A stretch of DNA of 64,000 nt from Mariniphaga sp041684965 (GCA_041684965.1 JAWLGR010000016.1:53830-117829), one strand, 5' to 3'; shown: positions 1-9,215, numbered from the stretch's first letter. Translations and numbers: made by a program. Notes: generated by a model from the sequence alone, not told the origin.

Positions 1-485
1 GAAAGGCACCTGTATCCAATTTCACTATATAGAGTTATGCGTTCATTTAACTGGGCTTTTTCTTCTTCATTGTAAAGATCTATTTTATTGAACACAATAA
101 GAACAGGTATTCGATATGCTTCAGCTGATGCCAGATACCGGTCAATAAATGTAGTAGTTGTAACAGGCGAAGTAAGGGTTGCAACCAGAACAGCCTGATC
201 TATATTGGCTGCTATAATATGTGATTGCTTTGAAAGGTTTGGTGACCGGCGTACAATATAATTGATTCTGTCTTTTATTGATGTTATCCAGCCTGTTTTG
301 GTTGACTTATCTTTTTGGTCATCATGGATAATAAATGCTACTTTATCTCCTACGGCTACAGGATTTGTGCTTTTAATATCTTTTATCCGGAAATTACCTT
401 TAACCTTGCAATCATACAATTCACCTTTTTCATCTTCTACTGTATACCAACTCCCCGTTGTTTTAATTACCAATCCTTCTTTCAC
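1..485 (-). CDS. rsgA: Ribosome small subunit-dependent GTPase A, N-terminal part (runs off the window)
   Basis: RsgA (YjeQ) is a cytoplasmic GTPase that acts late in 30S subunit assembly. About 161 N-terminal residues are visible. They show the OB-fold start (GLVIKTTGSWYTV, then CKVKGNF and NPVAVGDKV) followed by the first motif of a circularly permuted G domain, VFNKIDL (the NKxD guanine-specificity motif), which comes before the P-loop in this family. The P-loop and zinc-binding C-terminus lie outside the window. The start is GTG at 485, because an in-frame TGA lies three codons upstream (492-494) and homologues begin with this GLVIK segment. It is last in the rbfA-lolE-tdh-rsgA run, 120 bp after tdh, so two ribosome-assembly factors flank the run. 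Confidence 0.9.
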   Translation of the reverse strand, partial: MKEGLVIKTTGSWYTVEDEKGELYDCKVKGNFRIKDIKSTNPVAVGDKVAFIIHDDQKDKSTKTGWITSIKDRINYIVRRSPNLSKQSHIIAANIDQAVLVATLTSPVTTTTFIDRYLASAEAYRIPVLIVFNKIDLYNEEEKAQLNERITLYSEIGYRCL

Positions 486-605
486 TTTCAGTCACTTTTT
501 TGCTACGTTATATTTTTTCAAACGAGACATATGAAATTTTGTTTAAGTTGGAAACTATTTGAATGTAAGCCATATTTAACGTTATTTCACGTGGAACAAT
601 GATAT

Positions 606-1634
606 TTAATCCCATTCCAGAATTATTTTACCACAATTCCCTTCATCCATAATTTCAAATGCCTTTTGAAATTCCCCGGCATGGAAACGATGTGTTATAA
701 TTGGAGTAATATCAAGACCCGAAGTAAGCATCATCTCAGTCTGATACCAGGTTTCATACATTTCTCTTCCATAAATCCCTTTCAATGTTAATCCTTTGAA
801 AATTACCTTATTCCAATCAATCAGGGTATTTCCAGGCAATATACCAAGCAGGCTTATTTTTCCCCCGTTATACATATGATTCACCATATCATTAAAAGCA
901 GCAGGAGAACCTGAACATTCGAGGCCTATATCGAAACCTCCAACCATATTATGACGAGCCATAGCTTCCCTAATGCTTTCATTCACAGGGTCGATAACTC
1001 TTGTTGCTCCCATTTTACGTGCAAGGGCTCTTCGATAAGGACTTAAATCGGTGCCAATTACATTTCTGGCACCAGAGAACCGGCAAATAGCAGCAGCCAT
1101 TGCACCAATAGGCCCACCTATTCCTGTAATAAGAATATCCTCTCCCAGAAGCGGAAATGACAGAGCCGTGTGTGTTGCATTACCCAACGGATCCATAATA
1201 GCCATTATTTCATCTGGTATACTTACATCTACGTGCAATACATTTTTTGCCGGCACAGAAATAAATTCTGCAAAGCCACCATCACGGTTTACTCCAATAC
1301 CAATGGTATGATCGCAAATATGTTGCCTTCCTCTCCTGCAATTCCTGCAAAAACCACATGATATATGGCCTTCTACTGTAACCCTCTCCCCTACCTTCAC
1401 CCGATCGACTTCCGAGCCGGTGTCAACAACAACGCCCATGTATTCATGCCCTATTGTTACCGGGGTTTTAATGGTTTGTCGGGCCCAATCATCCCATTTA
1501 TAAATATGCAAATCAGTGCCGCAAACAGCAGCTTTTTTAATTTTTATTAAAACATCATTTGGTCCGACTTCCGGAACAGGTACATCCATCATCCATATTC
1601 CTTTTTCTGCTTTGCTCTTAACCAGTGCTTTCAC
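606..1634 (-). CDS. tdh: L-threonine 3-dehydrogenase
   Basis: This zinc-dependent medium-chain dehydrogenase oxidises L-threonine to 2-amino-3-ketobutyrate with NAD+, the first step of threonine degradation to glycine and acetyl-CoA. The 342 residues match the usual length. Catalytic-zinc ligands Cys38 and His63-Glu64 (GHEYMG) are present, as are the four structural-zinc cysteines at 93, 96, 99 and 107, and a Rossmann loop (ITGIGGPIG). The partner lyase kbl is not in the window. It sits 99 bp after the LolC/E-like gene on the same strand. Related sorbitol dehydrogenases share the fold, but the whole-length pattern fits Tdh best. Confidence 0.88.
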   Translation of the reverse strand: MKALVKSKAEKGIWMMDVPVPEVGPNDVLIKIKKAAVCGTDLHIYKWDDWARQTIKTPVTIGHEYMGVVVDTGSEVDRVKVGERVTVEGHISCGFCRNCRRGRQHICDHTIGIGVNRDGGFAEFISVPAKNVLHVDVSIPDEIMAIMDPLGNATHTALSFPLLGEDILITGIGGPIGAMAAAICRFSGARNVIGTDLSPYRRALARKMGATRVIDPVNESIREAMARHNMVGGFDIGLECSGSPAAFNDMVNHMYNGGKISLLGILPGNTLIDWNKVIFKGLTLKGIYGREMYETWYQTEMMLTSGLDITPIITHRFHAGEFQKAFEIMDEGNCGKIILEWD

Positions 1635-1733
1635 GATTATGAATTTAATTGGTAAATCTTAAGGCAAAATAAAACAAAAATTGCCTGCAAATTATAACGA
1701 ATATCAGCATAATGACCGTTAGTGTGCTGAATG

Positions 1734-2975
1734 TTATAAATTTTCGTGCTGGATGAAACGTTGGGAAATAAATCGAACAGGATACCAGGAAGCAATGAAC
1801 CCAATTCCCAATACAACGCCCAAAATAATAAAAATATCTGCCAATATAATCTTTACTGGATAAGCAGTAATGATGAATGAACCTTCACCAGGAAGACTTA
1901 TCAGCTCATAATGAATTTGAAGCCATGAAATAAATACCCCAAGAACAGTGCCTATTAAAGCGCCAAAAAATGTTATTAACCAGCCCTCAAATAAAAAAAT
2001 TTTTCGTATCAGTTTTGAATCGGCTCCCATTCCACGTAATATAAAAAGATCTTCTTTTTTATCGATTATAAGCATCGATAAACTTCCAAGCATGTTAAAG
2101 GAAGCTACTATGAGAATAAAAACCAAAATTAGATAAGCTGCCCATTTTTCCGATTGCATTGTTTTATAAATGAGATCGTGTTGCTGATATTTATTTTTTA
2201 CTTCAAAAGAGTCACCTAAAATATCCTGGATTCTTTTTTGTAATCTTCCCGTGCTTATATTTTTGTCAAGCCCCAATTCTATTGCTGAAATCTCACCTTC
2301 TGTTTCAAACAATCTGGCAGCAAAATTAAATGGTACGATCATGTATCTGGAATCAATTTCTTCGAGAACCGAAAAAACACCGGAAGGGAATATATAATCA
2401 AAATTGAGGGCACGTGCCGGATTTATTGAAGTTTGACTTCCTTTTTTAGGTACAAATACACGAATAGGATCTACAAAAGACAATCCCAGTCCCAGATTAT
2501 ATGCTACTCCCTGTCCTACTACGGCATAATCCATATTTCCCTCTTCCAGCATAAAAGCCCCGTCAATAATCAGGGTATCAATGTTTGTATACCGGGCATA
2601 GTTGGCTGGCACTCCTTTAATTGTGGCAACATATTGTTGTTTGTTGTATTTCAACAATGCAACTTCTTCAATAATTTCTGCATAGTGAATCACACCTGGT
2701 AGTTTTTTTATCTCGGAAAAGTTGCTTTCCGAAGGAGAGAACATTTTACCCCGCGAAGCCGTAATCTTTAAATCAGGATCAAAATTACTAAAAAGGCTTT
2801 CTATCAAGCTGTTAAATCCATTAAACACTGACAGGACAATAACAAGTGCCATAGTACCAACAATAATTCCCGTTACAGATATTGCGGAAATAATATTGAT
2901 AATGTTTTGCTTTTTTTTTGAAAACAAATACCTGAGTGCTATGAATAATGGCAGATTCAATTTCTTTTTTACCAA
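1734..2975 (-). CDS. LolC/LolE-family lipoprotein-releasing ABC permease
   Basis: This inner-membrane permease of the FtsX/MacB superfamily would work with a LolD-type ATPase to release lipoproteins from the inner membrane to LolA. The 413 residues match LolC/LolE length. One transmembrane helix lies near residues 20-45 and three more in the last 150 residues, around a large periplasmic domain; this is the type VII transporter layout. The N-terminal segment FIALRYLFSKKKQNIINIIS is typical of the family. Bacteroidota usually carry one such permease rather than separate LolC and LolE, so I do not assign a letter. It lies 19 bp after rbfA, which suggests cotranscription. No ATPase gene is adjacent. 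Confidence 0.85.
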   Translation of the reverse strand: MVKKKLNLPLFIALRYLFSKKKQNIINIISAISVTGIIVGTMALVIVLSVFNGFNSLIESLFSNFDPDLKITASRGKMFSPSESNFSEIKKLPGVIHYAEIIEEVALLKYNKQQYVATIKGVPANYARYTNIDTLIIDGAFMLEEGNMDYAVVGQGVAYNLGLGLSFVDPIRVFVPKKGSQTSINPARALNFDYIFPSGVFSVLEEIDSRYMIVPFNFAARLFETEGEISAIELGLDKNISTGRLQKRIQDILGDSFEVKNKYQQHDLIYKTMQSEKWAAYLILVFILIVASFNMLGSLSMLIIDKKEDLFILRGMGADSKLIRKIFLFEGWLITFFGALIGTVLGVFISWLQIHYELISLPGEGSFIITAYPVKIILADIFIILGVVLGIGFIASWYPVRFISQRFIQHENL

Positions 2976-2994
2976 AAACGTACTTAAAGGAATA

Positions 2995-3354
2995 TTATTT
3001 TTTGAGAAGATCGTCTATATGTTCGATATAATCCAGACTGTCATCAATGTAAAACTCTAATTCAGGGATTACACGCACTATTTTTCCAATTCGTCTTCCA
3101 AGCTCTCCCCTGATTGACCTGGTGTTTAACTGGATATCACTTAATATTTCCTTTGCGAAACCTGAAGGATAAATGCTAAGGTATATACGTGCCAATCCCA
3201 TATCTTTTGTTACCCTTACAATTGTTACACTTATAAGTTTTCCCTGGTATTTGGTTTTTGTTAGCTGAAGAAGAATATCCGACATCTCACGTTGTACCAA
3301 TCGTGAAACTTTATTTTGTCTTGTACTGAACTGTTCCATTGTTTCGGCTTTCAT
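2995..3354 (-). CDS. rbfA: Ribosome-binding factor A
   Basis: RbfA is a small KH-fold protein that binds the 30S subunit and helps mature the 5' end of 16S rRNA. The 119 residues match the family length. The opening STRQNKVSRLVQREMSDIL, the central DMGLARIYLSIYP strand and the C-terminal ending VIPELEFYIDDSLDYIEHID are characteristic; the last holds the conserved PELxFxxDxS element. It begins the minus-strand run that ends with rsgA, another 30S assembly factor. A TAnnTTTG-type -7 box lies immediately upstream. Confidence 0.93.
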   Translation of the reverse strand: MKAETMEQFSTRQNKVSRLVQREMSDILLQLTKTKYQGKLISVTIVRVTKDMGLARIYLSIYPSGFAKEILSDIQLNTRSIRGELGRRIGKIVRVIPELEFYIDDSLDYIEHIDDLLKK

Positions 3355-3365
3355 ATAATATTGGT

Positions 3366-3373
3366 CAAAATTA
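3366..3373 (-). promoter_or_regulatory. Candidate -7 box for rbfA
   Basis: On the minus strand this reads TAATTTTG, matching the Bacteroidota -7 consensus TAnnTTTG. It would start transcription only a few bases before the rbfA start codon. I see no convincing -33 TTTG at the right distance, so support is weak. Confidence 0.3.
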
Positions 3374-3525
3374 ACGAAAATACTTTGATTCGGTAGTTTT
3401 TTGAGTTCTGAGGATAAGCCAAAGTCATCTGAAAACCATTTGGAATGCCCGGTATAAGAATGATTAATTTAAGTATTATCAGGTCTTGTTTGATTTTGGA
3501 AAAAATAATATGCACTCGATTAACT

Positions 3526-5043
3526 TTATTTTTCTGCTGAAAATTTTTGAATTGCATTCCGGAGATCTTCATCGGGTTTAATGATGTTGTAATTCTCCCA
3601 AAAATACGGGTCATAACTCCCAATCATTTCTACAAAAATATCCCGGTGTGAAAAGGATTCATCCCGATTGAATTTTTTGAGTACTGTGGGTTGGATATCA
3701 GTAACCAGTAAATCGGAAACACTGTGAAATTCAGAATTGATTCTCTCACTTCGGCTTCGTATTTTAAATTTAATATTTGCATGTGCTGTTGCCAGCTGCC
3801 ATTTGCCTTGGTACTTTTGATAACTTACCTGATATTCTACAAACGATGGTCGTGCTTTCACCCCAGGGGGTGTACGCTTTACAAGCACTGGAGTGGCTTT
3901 TTTTAAGCCATCCCGGTTTAGGCCGTACCTTGCATACACAACGGCAAATGTTTCACGATGAACAAAAATTTCGCCTGTATAGCCATGAAAATCAATTCCC
4001 GGTACCGGTTCGAATGCAAGCACATAAACAGGAACTTCATTGTACCATATTACTTTTGATATTTTATATTTGTAATGGTCTTCATACGCTTTATCAATAA
4101 ATGTTTCCATCATTTTAACCACATCGAGCTGAGTAATTGTAAAAGGGCCGCCTTGTAATTTAAAATTGATCCAATTTAAAGGCTGGATGTCTGGACTTTG
4201 CCTGCCTTTAATTAATCTTGTGAGATCGTTTCTGGCAGAATTATAGGGAGCTTTTAATATTTCTGTCACTGCTTCAGAAACATTGATGTAATTTCCATCC
4301 TGTCGAACGGTTTCCCTGTAAAAAGCATTCATTAACTTGCTGTATGATGTATAATTGTTATCACGATTTGCCCTTATATTTTCCAGCAATTTCTCAGGTG
4401 TGGTTGCAGTTACCTTTATTTCACGAATCCGGATTGAAACAGGCTCCATCAGGATTAAATCTTCTTCCAGCAAATGACTGGCAGGAACAGCCATTCGGGC
4501 ATAACCCAGATTTGAAATTATCAATGTGTCATCTATGTATTGTGGGTGAAGCTTTAGTAAAAAATCACCATCCTCATTGGATATGGTTCCAAGAGGTTTA
4601 TTTTGTACTGAAACTGATGCATAGGGTAAAGAATTTTTCTTTTTACTGTCAATAATTTTACCGGTAATGAAAAAAAGCTTTTTAGGAATGCTGTCAGAAG
4701 TGAATAAATTACTTTCTTCGTATCTTTGTTTTGAAATAACAACTTGATTATCAATTTCTGTGAGAAAATACTCGTTCGGGTTAAAAAGTTGTTTCATGAC
4801 CCAATAGAGAGATTTATCAACGGCTTTTATTGTATGTTCTTTTGTAGATTCTATCTGTGAAGCATCATAGGAAAAGTACACCCTGGACTGCCAGCTTATC
4901 TGGTCAAGAATCACTGAAAGTGGCTGATTTTCGAAGTGAATGGTAATGCGCCTCTCAAAAACAGAACCATCCTGTTGTTGCCCTGCTGAATGCAGGCTGT
5001 ACAACAGGATGATAATAATTGTTTTTACGGCTTTTAATTGCAT
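3526..5043 (-). CDS. Exported STN domain / carboxypeptidase-regulatory-like domain protein
   Basis: A secreted or outer-membrane-associated protein of 505 residues whose biochemical role I cannot name. Residues 1-22 look like a signal peptide. Residues about 29-105 form an STN domain (FENQPLSVILDQIS ... VYFSYD), the signalling module usually found at the N-terminus of FecA-type TonB receptors. About 125-210 is a carboxypeptidase-regulatory-like beta-sandwich (ITGKIIDSKKKNSLPYASVS). The remaining 290 residues are of a type seen in Bacteroidota surface proteins (FYRETVRQDGNYINVSEA), with no TonB plug or barrel. Its ATG overlaps the stop of the upstream protease gene by one base (TAATG), so translation is probably coupled. 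It is the last gene of the sigma/anti-sigma locus. Confidence 0.8.
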   Translation of the reverse strand: MQLKAVKTIIIILLYSLHSAGQQQDGSVFERRITIHFENQPLSVILDQISWQSRVYFSYDASQIESTKEHTIKAVDKSLYWVMKQLFNPNEYFLTEIDNQVVISKQRYEESNLFTSDSIPKKLFFITGKIIDSKKKNSLPYASVSVQNKPLGTISNEDGDFLLKLHPQYIDDTLIISNLGYARMAVPASHLLEEDLILMEPVSIRIREIKVTATTPEKLLENIRANRDNNYTSYSKLMNAFYRETVRQDGNYINVSEAVTEILKAPYNSARNDLTRLIKGRQSPDIQPLNWINFKLQGGPFTITQLDVVKMMETFIDKAYEDHYKYKISKVIWYNEVPVYVLAFEPVPGIDFHGYTGEIFVHRETFAVVYARYGLNRDGLKKATPVLVKRTPPGVKARPSFVEYQVSYQKYQGKWQLATAHANIKFKIRSRSERINSEFHSVSDLLVTDIQPTVLKKFNRDESFSHRDIFVEMIGSYDPYFWENYNIIKPDEDLRNAIQKFSAEK

Positions 5044-6599
5044 TAAAAAACTTTTTTCAAATCAAATGAAGTCTTATATTCTTCCCCATCACGTAAAACT
5101 TTGATTTTAATTTTTTTATTTTCTTTGCTTTGCAACAACAGATTGATATCATTTAGTTCGAGTGATTGATGGTTGCTGTTGTTAAGCGAAAGAATCTGAT
5201 CGTTTTCCTTTAGCCCGGCAAAATACGCCGGAGAATTTTCGCGGATATTAGTTATGGTGAAGATTGGCAATCCGGGCATTGGATTCATTACTTCCATGCC
5301 ACTCATATTGTAGTTGAAATCTTCTTTAACCCTGGATGTAGGCCGCATGGTAAGTCTGTTGTTCCGGTAATCCAACGTAACTATAAATCTTCTAAGAATT
5401 TCTGCCCCAAGGGTCCCATTACGATCATTGGCAGTAATCAGTTGTTCTATGATTTCTGAATCTGGAAATGCCACGATGGGCTTGGGCAATATCAGGGGTC
5501 CTACCCAAATTCCGTCAATCCTGCCTTTCATACCGAAAAGGTCACCACTGAGGCCTTTCCCCAGAAAGGTTTCAATATGATTTTGTGGAAGACCTATACG
5601 TTCATCAGAATTTTTTGACAACCAAAGAGCATCACTGGCACCTGTATCAACAAGCAGTTTTACAGGAACTTCCTGAAGCTCATCGGTTACAATGCTGGTG
5701 CGGACAAAAGGCTTATTCCCTTCCAGGTGCAGAGGAAGTATAATGTCTTTTTTTCGATCACGGTATTTGTGGTGCTCGGGACGGTATAGTGTCAGTTTTT
5801 CATTTATATAATCAATTCTTACTACGTAATCTTTAAAAAGATTAAAACCAATGAGGCCATGGACCGGTAAACCCAGCATATGGGAAATCTGGAAACTGTC
5901 ATCAATAATCATTTGAACTTCCTGGTTCCAGGCAGTCAGCCCGTTTAATCTGATATTATTGTTGGCCGACCGGTAGGCTGTCAATGCCCCACCCTCGCCA
6001 AGCCCCTGTATCTGAATTGGCATCAGGTAGTTTAAGCTCAGTTTGTTCACAAATGGTAATTCTGTAATTATCGGATATTTGACACCCGTATCAAGAATAA
6101 AATTCAATGTATCTGATTCATTAATGGTTACCGGTATTATTATCAGGTTGCTTGCTGATTTGAATTTTATGGTGATGGATTTGTCCCGGGGATTATCAAA
6201 CAGGAAACCACGATTAGCACTTTGAAACTGGCTGGTATTTTCCATACTTTTTTCAAGTGGTACATAATCTCTCACAACAAGGATATTATCCTCAATTTCA
6301 AACAACAGGTAAAAATCCTGCATTAGCTTGTCAAGTACGAATTTTATTGGCTTGTTTGAAATATTTAAATTAACCTTTCTGCCTGCAACAATATTTGAAT
6401 TGTATGAATAATCAAGGTTTAGATACTTACATATTTTCTCAATGACATCGGAAAGTGGTTCATCTTCAGCATAGATGCTGATATTTTGATCCAATGCCTG
6501 GTTTCCAGGCTGTTGGGCAAACACTGCATTTGGCTTTAACAGTAATAATGTTAATGCTAGTGCAAATGCAAATCTTAATTTTATTCCAATTGTTTTCAT
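5043..6599 (-). CDS. Exported STN-retropepsin-like aspartyl protease-PDZ protein
   Basis: A predicted periplasmic or surface aspartic peptidase of 518 residues. In order: a signal peptide (1-29, ending VFAQQ), an STN domain (about 36-113), two retropepsin/pepsin-like lobes each with a DTG active-site motif (FILDTG, Asp170; LLVDTG, Asp318), and a C-terminal PDZ domain (about 443-518, with GLPIFTITNI and AYFAGLKENDQIL). The two DTG motifs in one chain imply a pseudodimeric active site. I chose the ATG at 6599; the upstream in-frame extension would overlap the FecR gene and lacks an export signal at its start. It lies 10 bp after the anti-sigma gene. Known aspartyl-PDZ proteins of Bacteroidota usually lack STN; here STN suggests a link to FecR-type signalling (inference). 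Confidence 0.85.
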   Translation of the reverse strand: MKTIGIKLRFAFALALTLLLLKPNAVFAQQPGNQALDQNISIYAEDEPLSDVIEKICKYLNLDYSYNSNIVAGRKVNLNISNKPIKFVLDKLMQDFYLLFEIEDNILVVRDYVPLEKSMENTSQFQSANRGFLFDNPRDKSITIKFKSASNLIIIPVTINESDTLNFILDTGVKYPIITELPFVNKLSLNYLMPIQIQGLGEGGALTAYRSANNNIRLNGLTAWNQEVQMIIDDSFQISHMLGLPVHGLIGFNLFKDYVVRIDYINEKLTLYRPEHHKYRDRKKDIILPLHLEGNKPFVRTSIVTDELQEVPVKLLVDTGASDALWLSKNSDERIGLPQNHIETFLGKGLSGDLFGMKGRIDGIWVGPLILPKPIVAFPDSEIIEQLITANDRNGTLGAEILRRFIVTLDYRNNRLTMRPTSRVKEDFNYNMSGMEVMNPMPGLPIFTITNIRENSPAYFAGLKENDQILSLNNSNHQSLELNDINLLLQSKENKKIKIKVLRDGEEYKTSFDLKKVF

Positions 6600-6609
6600 G
6601 ATCTTTATT

Positions 6610-7662
6610 TTATTTATTTCTGGTCGATTTAGATGAAAAAAACCAAATACCATTTTCATTGGTAAGTTCAAGATCAAACGTTAAACGTATGACATTAAGA
6701 ATGAATTCTGGTGATTTATCCTCGAACTGAGCGGTTAAAAGCAAATTTTCAAGCTCTTTATTTTTTAGCTGGATTTCTGTGTGGTAAGTATTTTTCAGGT
6801 AACGGAGAACCTCAGGCAGTGGTGTTTTTGCAAAATGTAGGGAATTTGTTTTCCAAGCCAGGTAATTCAAATCGGCTTTCATTGTTTTTCTGAATTTTCC
6901 ATCGTAAATGGAAAGAATTCCTTTTTCCCCTGTACTCAATAAGTGCTTTGATGGTATTCCAGGGTCTTTTTGTTCGCTGTAAATTATCTGAACTGTACCT
7001 GATTCAACTGTAATTTCAACAGAATCTGACTCCGGGTAGGCATTTACATTAAATGAAGTACCTAATACTTTGATCTGAACTGTCCCTGCGTCAATAATGA
7101 AAGGATTGTTGGGATCGTGTGTTACATCAAAGAATACCTCGCCGGTAATCCGTACCTCACGTTGATTTTTTTTAAACCTGGCAGGAAACAGCAGGTGTGA
7201 ATTTTCATTTAGCGTAACCACCGAACCATCTGGAAGAATATGATCGTTTATCACCTGCTTTTCGCCAGAAACAATTTCAGTATAACTTGAGTAGCCTGAA
7301 TTTTCTCTGATAATGTAATATCCTGATATTCCCAATAGAATAAACAGGAGTATGGATGCAGCATATTTAAAAAAGAAGCTTGCAGCTTTTATTTTTATTC
7401 CGGAAAACCTGGAAATGGAGCTTTCATGTTTTATACGTTTTTTTACTTTACTCCATGCCAAATTTGTATCAAAATTTTTCTGCTGATACAATTCATTGGT
7501 TTTTTGGACAAGAAATTTAATTTGTTCCAGTTCTTTCAGGTTTTGCTCTGTAGCTGTGGCCCAGGCTTCCACTCGCCTGGTTTCAGCCTGGCTGGCTTCT
7601 CTGAAGACATATTTGCCAATCAGCTCCCAACCTGGTTTTTTAATTGAATTATTTGCTTTCAT
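6610..7662 (-). CDS. FecR-family anti-sigma factor
   Basis: An inner-membrane anti-sigma factor of 350 residues that would hold the adjacent ECF sigma factor inactive until signalled from the periplasm. The cytoplasmic N-terminus (about 1-95) is followed by one transmembrane helix (about 98-118), the periplasmic FecR domain (about 128-225, with VSGEKQVINDHILPDGSVV and GTSFNVNAY) and a C-terminal DUF4974 domain (about 270-345). I start it at the ATG at 7662; a TTG five codons upstream is possible but less likely. It lies 67 bp after the sigma gene and 10 bp before the STN-protease gene, so the STN protein is probably its partner in place of a receptor. Confidence 0.9.
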   Translation of the reverse strand: MKANNSIKKPGWELIGKYVFREASQAETRRVEAWATATEQNLKELEQIKFLVQKTNELYQQKNFDTNLAWSKVKKRIKHESSISRFSGIKIKAASFFFKYAASILLFILLGISGYYIIRENSGYSSYTEIVSGEKQVINDHILPDGSVVTLNENSHLLFPARFKKNQREVRITGEVFFDVTHDPNNPFIIDAGTVQIKVLGTSFNVNAYPESDSVEITVESGTVQIIYSEQKDPGIPSKHLLSTGEKGILSIYDGKFRKTMKADLNYLAWKTNSLHFAKTPLPEVLRYLKNTYHTEIQLKNKELENLLLTAQFEDKSPEFILNVIRLTFDLELTNENGIWFFSSKSTRNK

Positions 7663-7729
7663 CTGCTGTAATGACAACTAAGAACCATGTTACCCTGAAG
7701 CCTTGTTAATAAAAATTTCTGATTGAGAA

Positions 7730-8278
7730 CTAAAAAAAAGGTAGGAAGTCCCTGAGTTTTTCCCGTAGCATTTTTATGGCAAGTCCTATTTGAGTTTCAA
7801 CCGTTTTCATCGAAATATTTAATTTTTCTGAAATTTCCCTGTATTTTAAGCCTTCCTGACGGCTTAACCTGAATATTTCTCTCCTTTTTTCGGGCAATGA
7901 AGCGATGCTTTCTTCAATTTTTTGGAGAAGTTCCCCATGATATTCAAAATCCTCATCTATATTGGATTTTTTTTCTTTTTGGATTTTTTGGTTATGTATT
8001 TCTTCAATTTTTAAGTGCTTCAAATAATTCAGACATCGGTTTTTTACCGAACGATACAAATAATTTTTAACTGACGATTCAATATTTATTTTAGTTCTTC
8101 TCTCCCACAATGTAACAAATAGCTCCTGAACGATTTCTTCGGCCGCAGTGGCATCTTTTGTCAATCTGGTGGCATAAAGACACAGAATAAAGTAATATGC
8201 ACTGAAAAGTGCCTCAAATGCCTTCTCGTCGCCTTCCCTGATTTTTTCAAAAAGAATATGATCAGCCTGTCGATCCAT
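7730..8278 (-). CDS. ECF RNA polymerase sigma-70 factor (Bacteroidota FecI-like group)
   Basis: A 182-residue extracytoplasmic-function sigma factor that directs RNA polymerase to a small regulon. Region 2 (about 20-90, EGDEKAFEALFSAYY ... AEEIVQELFVTLWERR) and region 4 (about 125-175, SLPEKRREIFRLSRQEG then the YREISEKLNISMKTVETQI helix-turn-helix) are both intact. The ATG at 8278 is chosen because everything upstream in frame overlaps the DUF202 gene and does not look like sigma sequence. The downstream FecR gene is the expected anti-sigma partner. Such pairs normally precede a SusC/SusD set; here they precede two STN proteins instead. Confidence 0.92.
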   Translation of the reverse strand: MDRQADHILFEKIREGDEKAFEALFSAYYFILCLYATRLTKDATAAEEIVQELFVTLWERRTKINIESSVKNYLYRSVKNRCLNYLKHLKIEEIHNQKIQKEKKSNIDEDFEYHGELLQKIEESIASLPEKRREIFRLSRQEGLKYREISEKLNISMKTVETQIGLAIKMLREKLRDFLPFF

Positions 8279-8348
8279 TTTATACCCCTGAATTATTGGT
8301 CCTAAAATAATCAAACCAGATGATTCTTTTACCCGGATGCTCTGGTAA

Positions 8349-8729
8349 TTATATGTTAATGTTTGTAATAAGGTGCAGGATAAGTAAAATTCCACCTGCA
8401 AGAATTGCAAGGGTAAGCATCCCTGAAAGCAATGATGAAGATTTATACGATTGCCTGTTGATCTGTTTCTCAACTTTTTTATACTGATAATATGCAAACG
8501 GTGGTAATGCTACACCTAAAACGACAATTACAACACCAATAACAGCAGAAAATCCTTCTGAATCAGGAATTACCTGCTCATGAAAGAGCAGTGAAATTTC
8601 CTTTAGAAACAAGGCAAATTTCACAATTACAAATCCAAGACCGATTAATGCCACGGAGGTTCTTACCCATGCGAGGAAAGTCCGTTCATTGGCCAGATGT
8701 TCCCGAAGTTTGGTATCATTTTTCTCCAT
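8349..8729 (-). CDS. DUF202 (YidH-family) membrane protein
   Basis: A small inner-membrane protein of 126 residues and unknown function. The family signature LREHLANERTFLAWVRTSVALIGLGF is seen at the N-terminus in two pieces (ANERTFLAW, then TSVALIGLG), and three transmembrane helices follow, the last near the C-terminus (GMLTLAILAGGILLIL). The ATG at 8729 is preferred over an upstream in-frame TTG. It precedes the sigma gene by 70 bp on the same strand, which may be chance linkage. A TATCTTTG -7-like box lies at 8748-8755. Confidence 0.82.
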   Translation of the reverse strand: MEKNDTKLREHLANERTFLAWVRTSVALIGLGFVIVKFALFLKEISLLFHEQVIPDSEGFSAVIGVVIVVLGVALPPFAYYQYKKVEKQINRQSYKSSSLLSGMLTLAILAGGILLILHLITNINI

Positions 8730-8952
8730 AGACGATTGTTTATATTGCAAAGATAAGCTTTGGTTAATGTCAAATCAATACCCTTTGACGCTGAATTTGC
8801 ACTTATTTAGAAATGAAAAAATAACAATGTAAAGATACGGTGAGTTCCAGTGGAAAATATATACGAATGTTAAATTGTCTGTTCCAATGTTGCAGAGTGG
8901 GAGTTCGAAAGGAATATTAATCAATCTTTTGTTCACAGTAAACAAATCCTGG

Positions 8953-9198
8953 ATGTATTATGTATATGCCCTGTCAAGTGAAATCCGGAATTACATTTAT
9001 GTTGGGTTAAGTTCGGATTTGGAAAAACGCATACATGCCCATAATTCAGGATATGAGCGTACCACCAAACCCTATCGTCCGTTTAAACTAATTTATAAGG
9101 AAGAATTTTCAACCCGTGTTGAAGCACGTGAGCGGGAGAAGTATTTTAAAAGCACAACCGGCAAAAATTACTTAAGGGGACTGCTTAAAAAAATATGA
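8953..9198 (+). CDS. GIY-YIG nuclease-superfamily protein (UPF0213/YhbQ-like)
   Basis: A short 81-residue single-domain protein. The GIY-YIG core is visible as YYVYALSS ... YIYVGLSSDLEKRIHAHN, with the conserved Arg in LEKRIHAHN, the catalytic-type Glu in the C-terminal half (AREREKYFK), and the TGKNYLRG tail. Stand-alone members of this type are common in Bacteroidota and are not linked to an intron or mobile element here. Function is unproven; a DNA repair role is often suggested. The ATG at 8953 begins at the domain; the upstream in-frame extension looks non-coding. It stands alone just upstream of the tRNA-Leu promoter. Confidence 0.8.
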   Translation: MYYVYALSSEIRNYIYVGLSSDLEKRIHAHNSGYERTTKPYRPFKLIYKEEFSTRVEAREREKYFKSTTGKNYLRGLLKKI

Positions 9199-9215
9199 AT
9201 TGAGTTAATTAGAAT

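Noticed and set aside
492..530. A 12-codon frame just upstream of rsgA as a leader peptide
   Set aside because: It has no regulatory-peptide pattern or attenuator hairpin, and short frames of this kind arise by chance.
3351..3623. A 90-codon minus frame between rbfA and the STN protein gene
   Set aside because: It overlaps both real genes out of frame and shows no conserved character.
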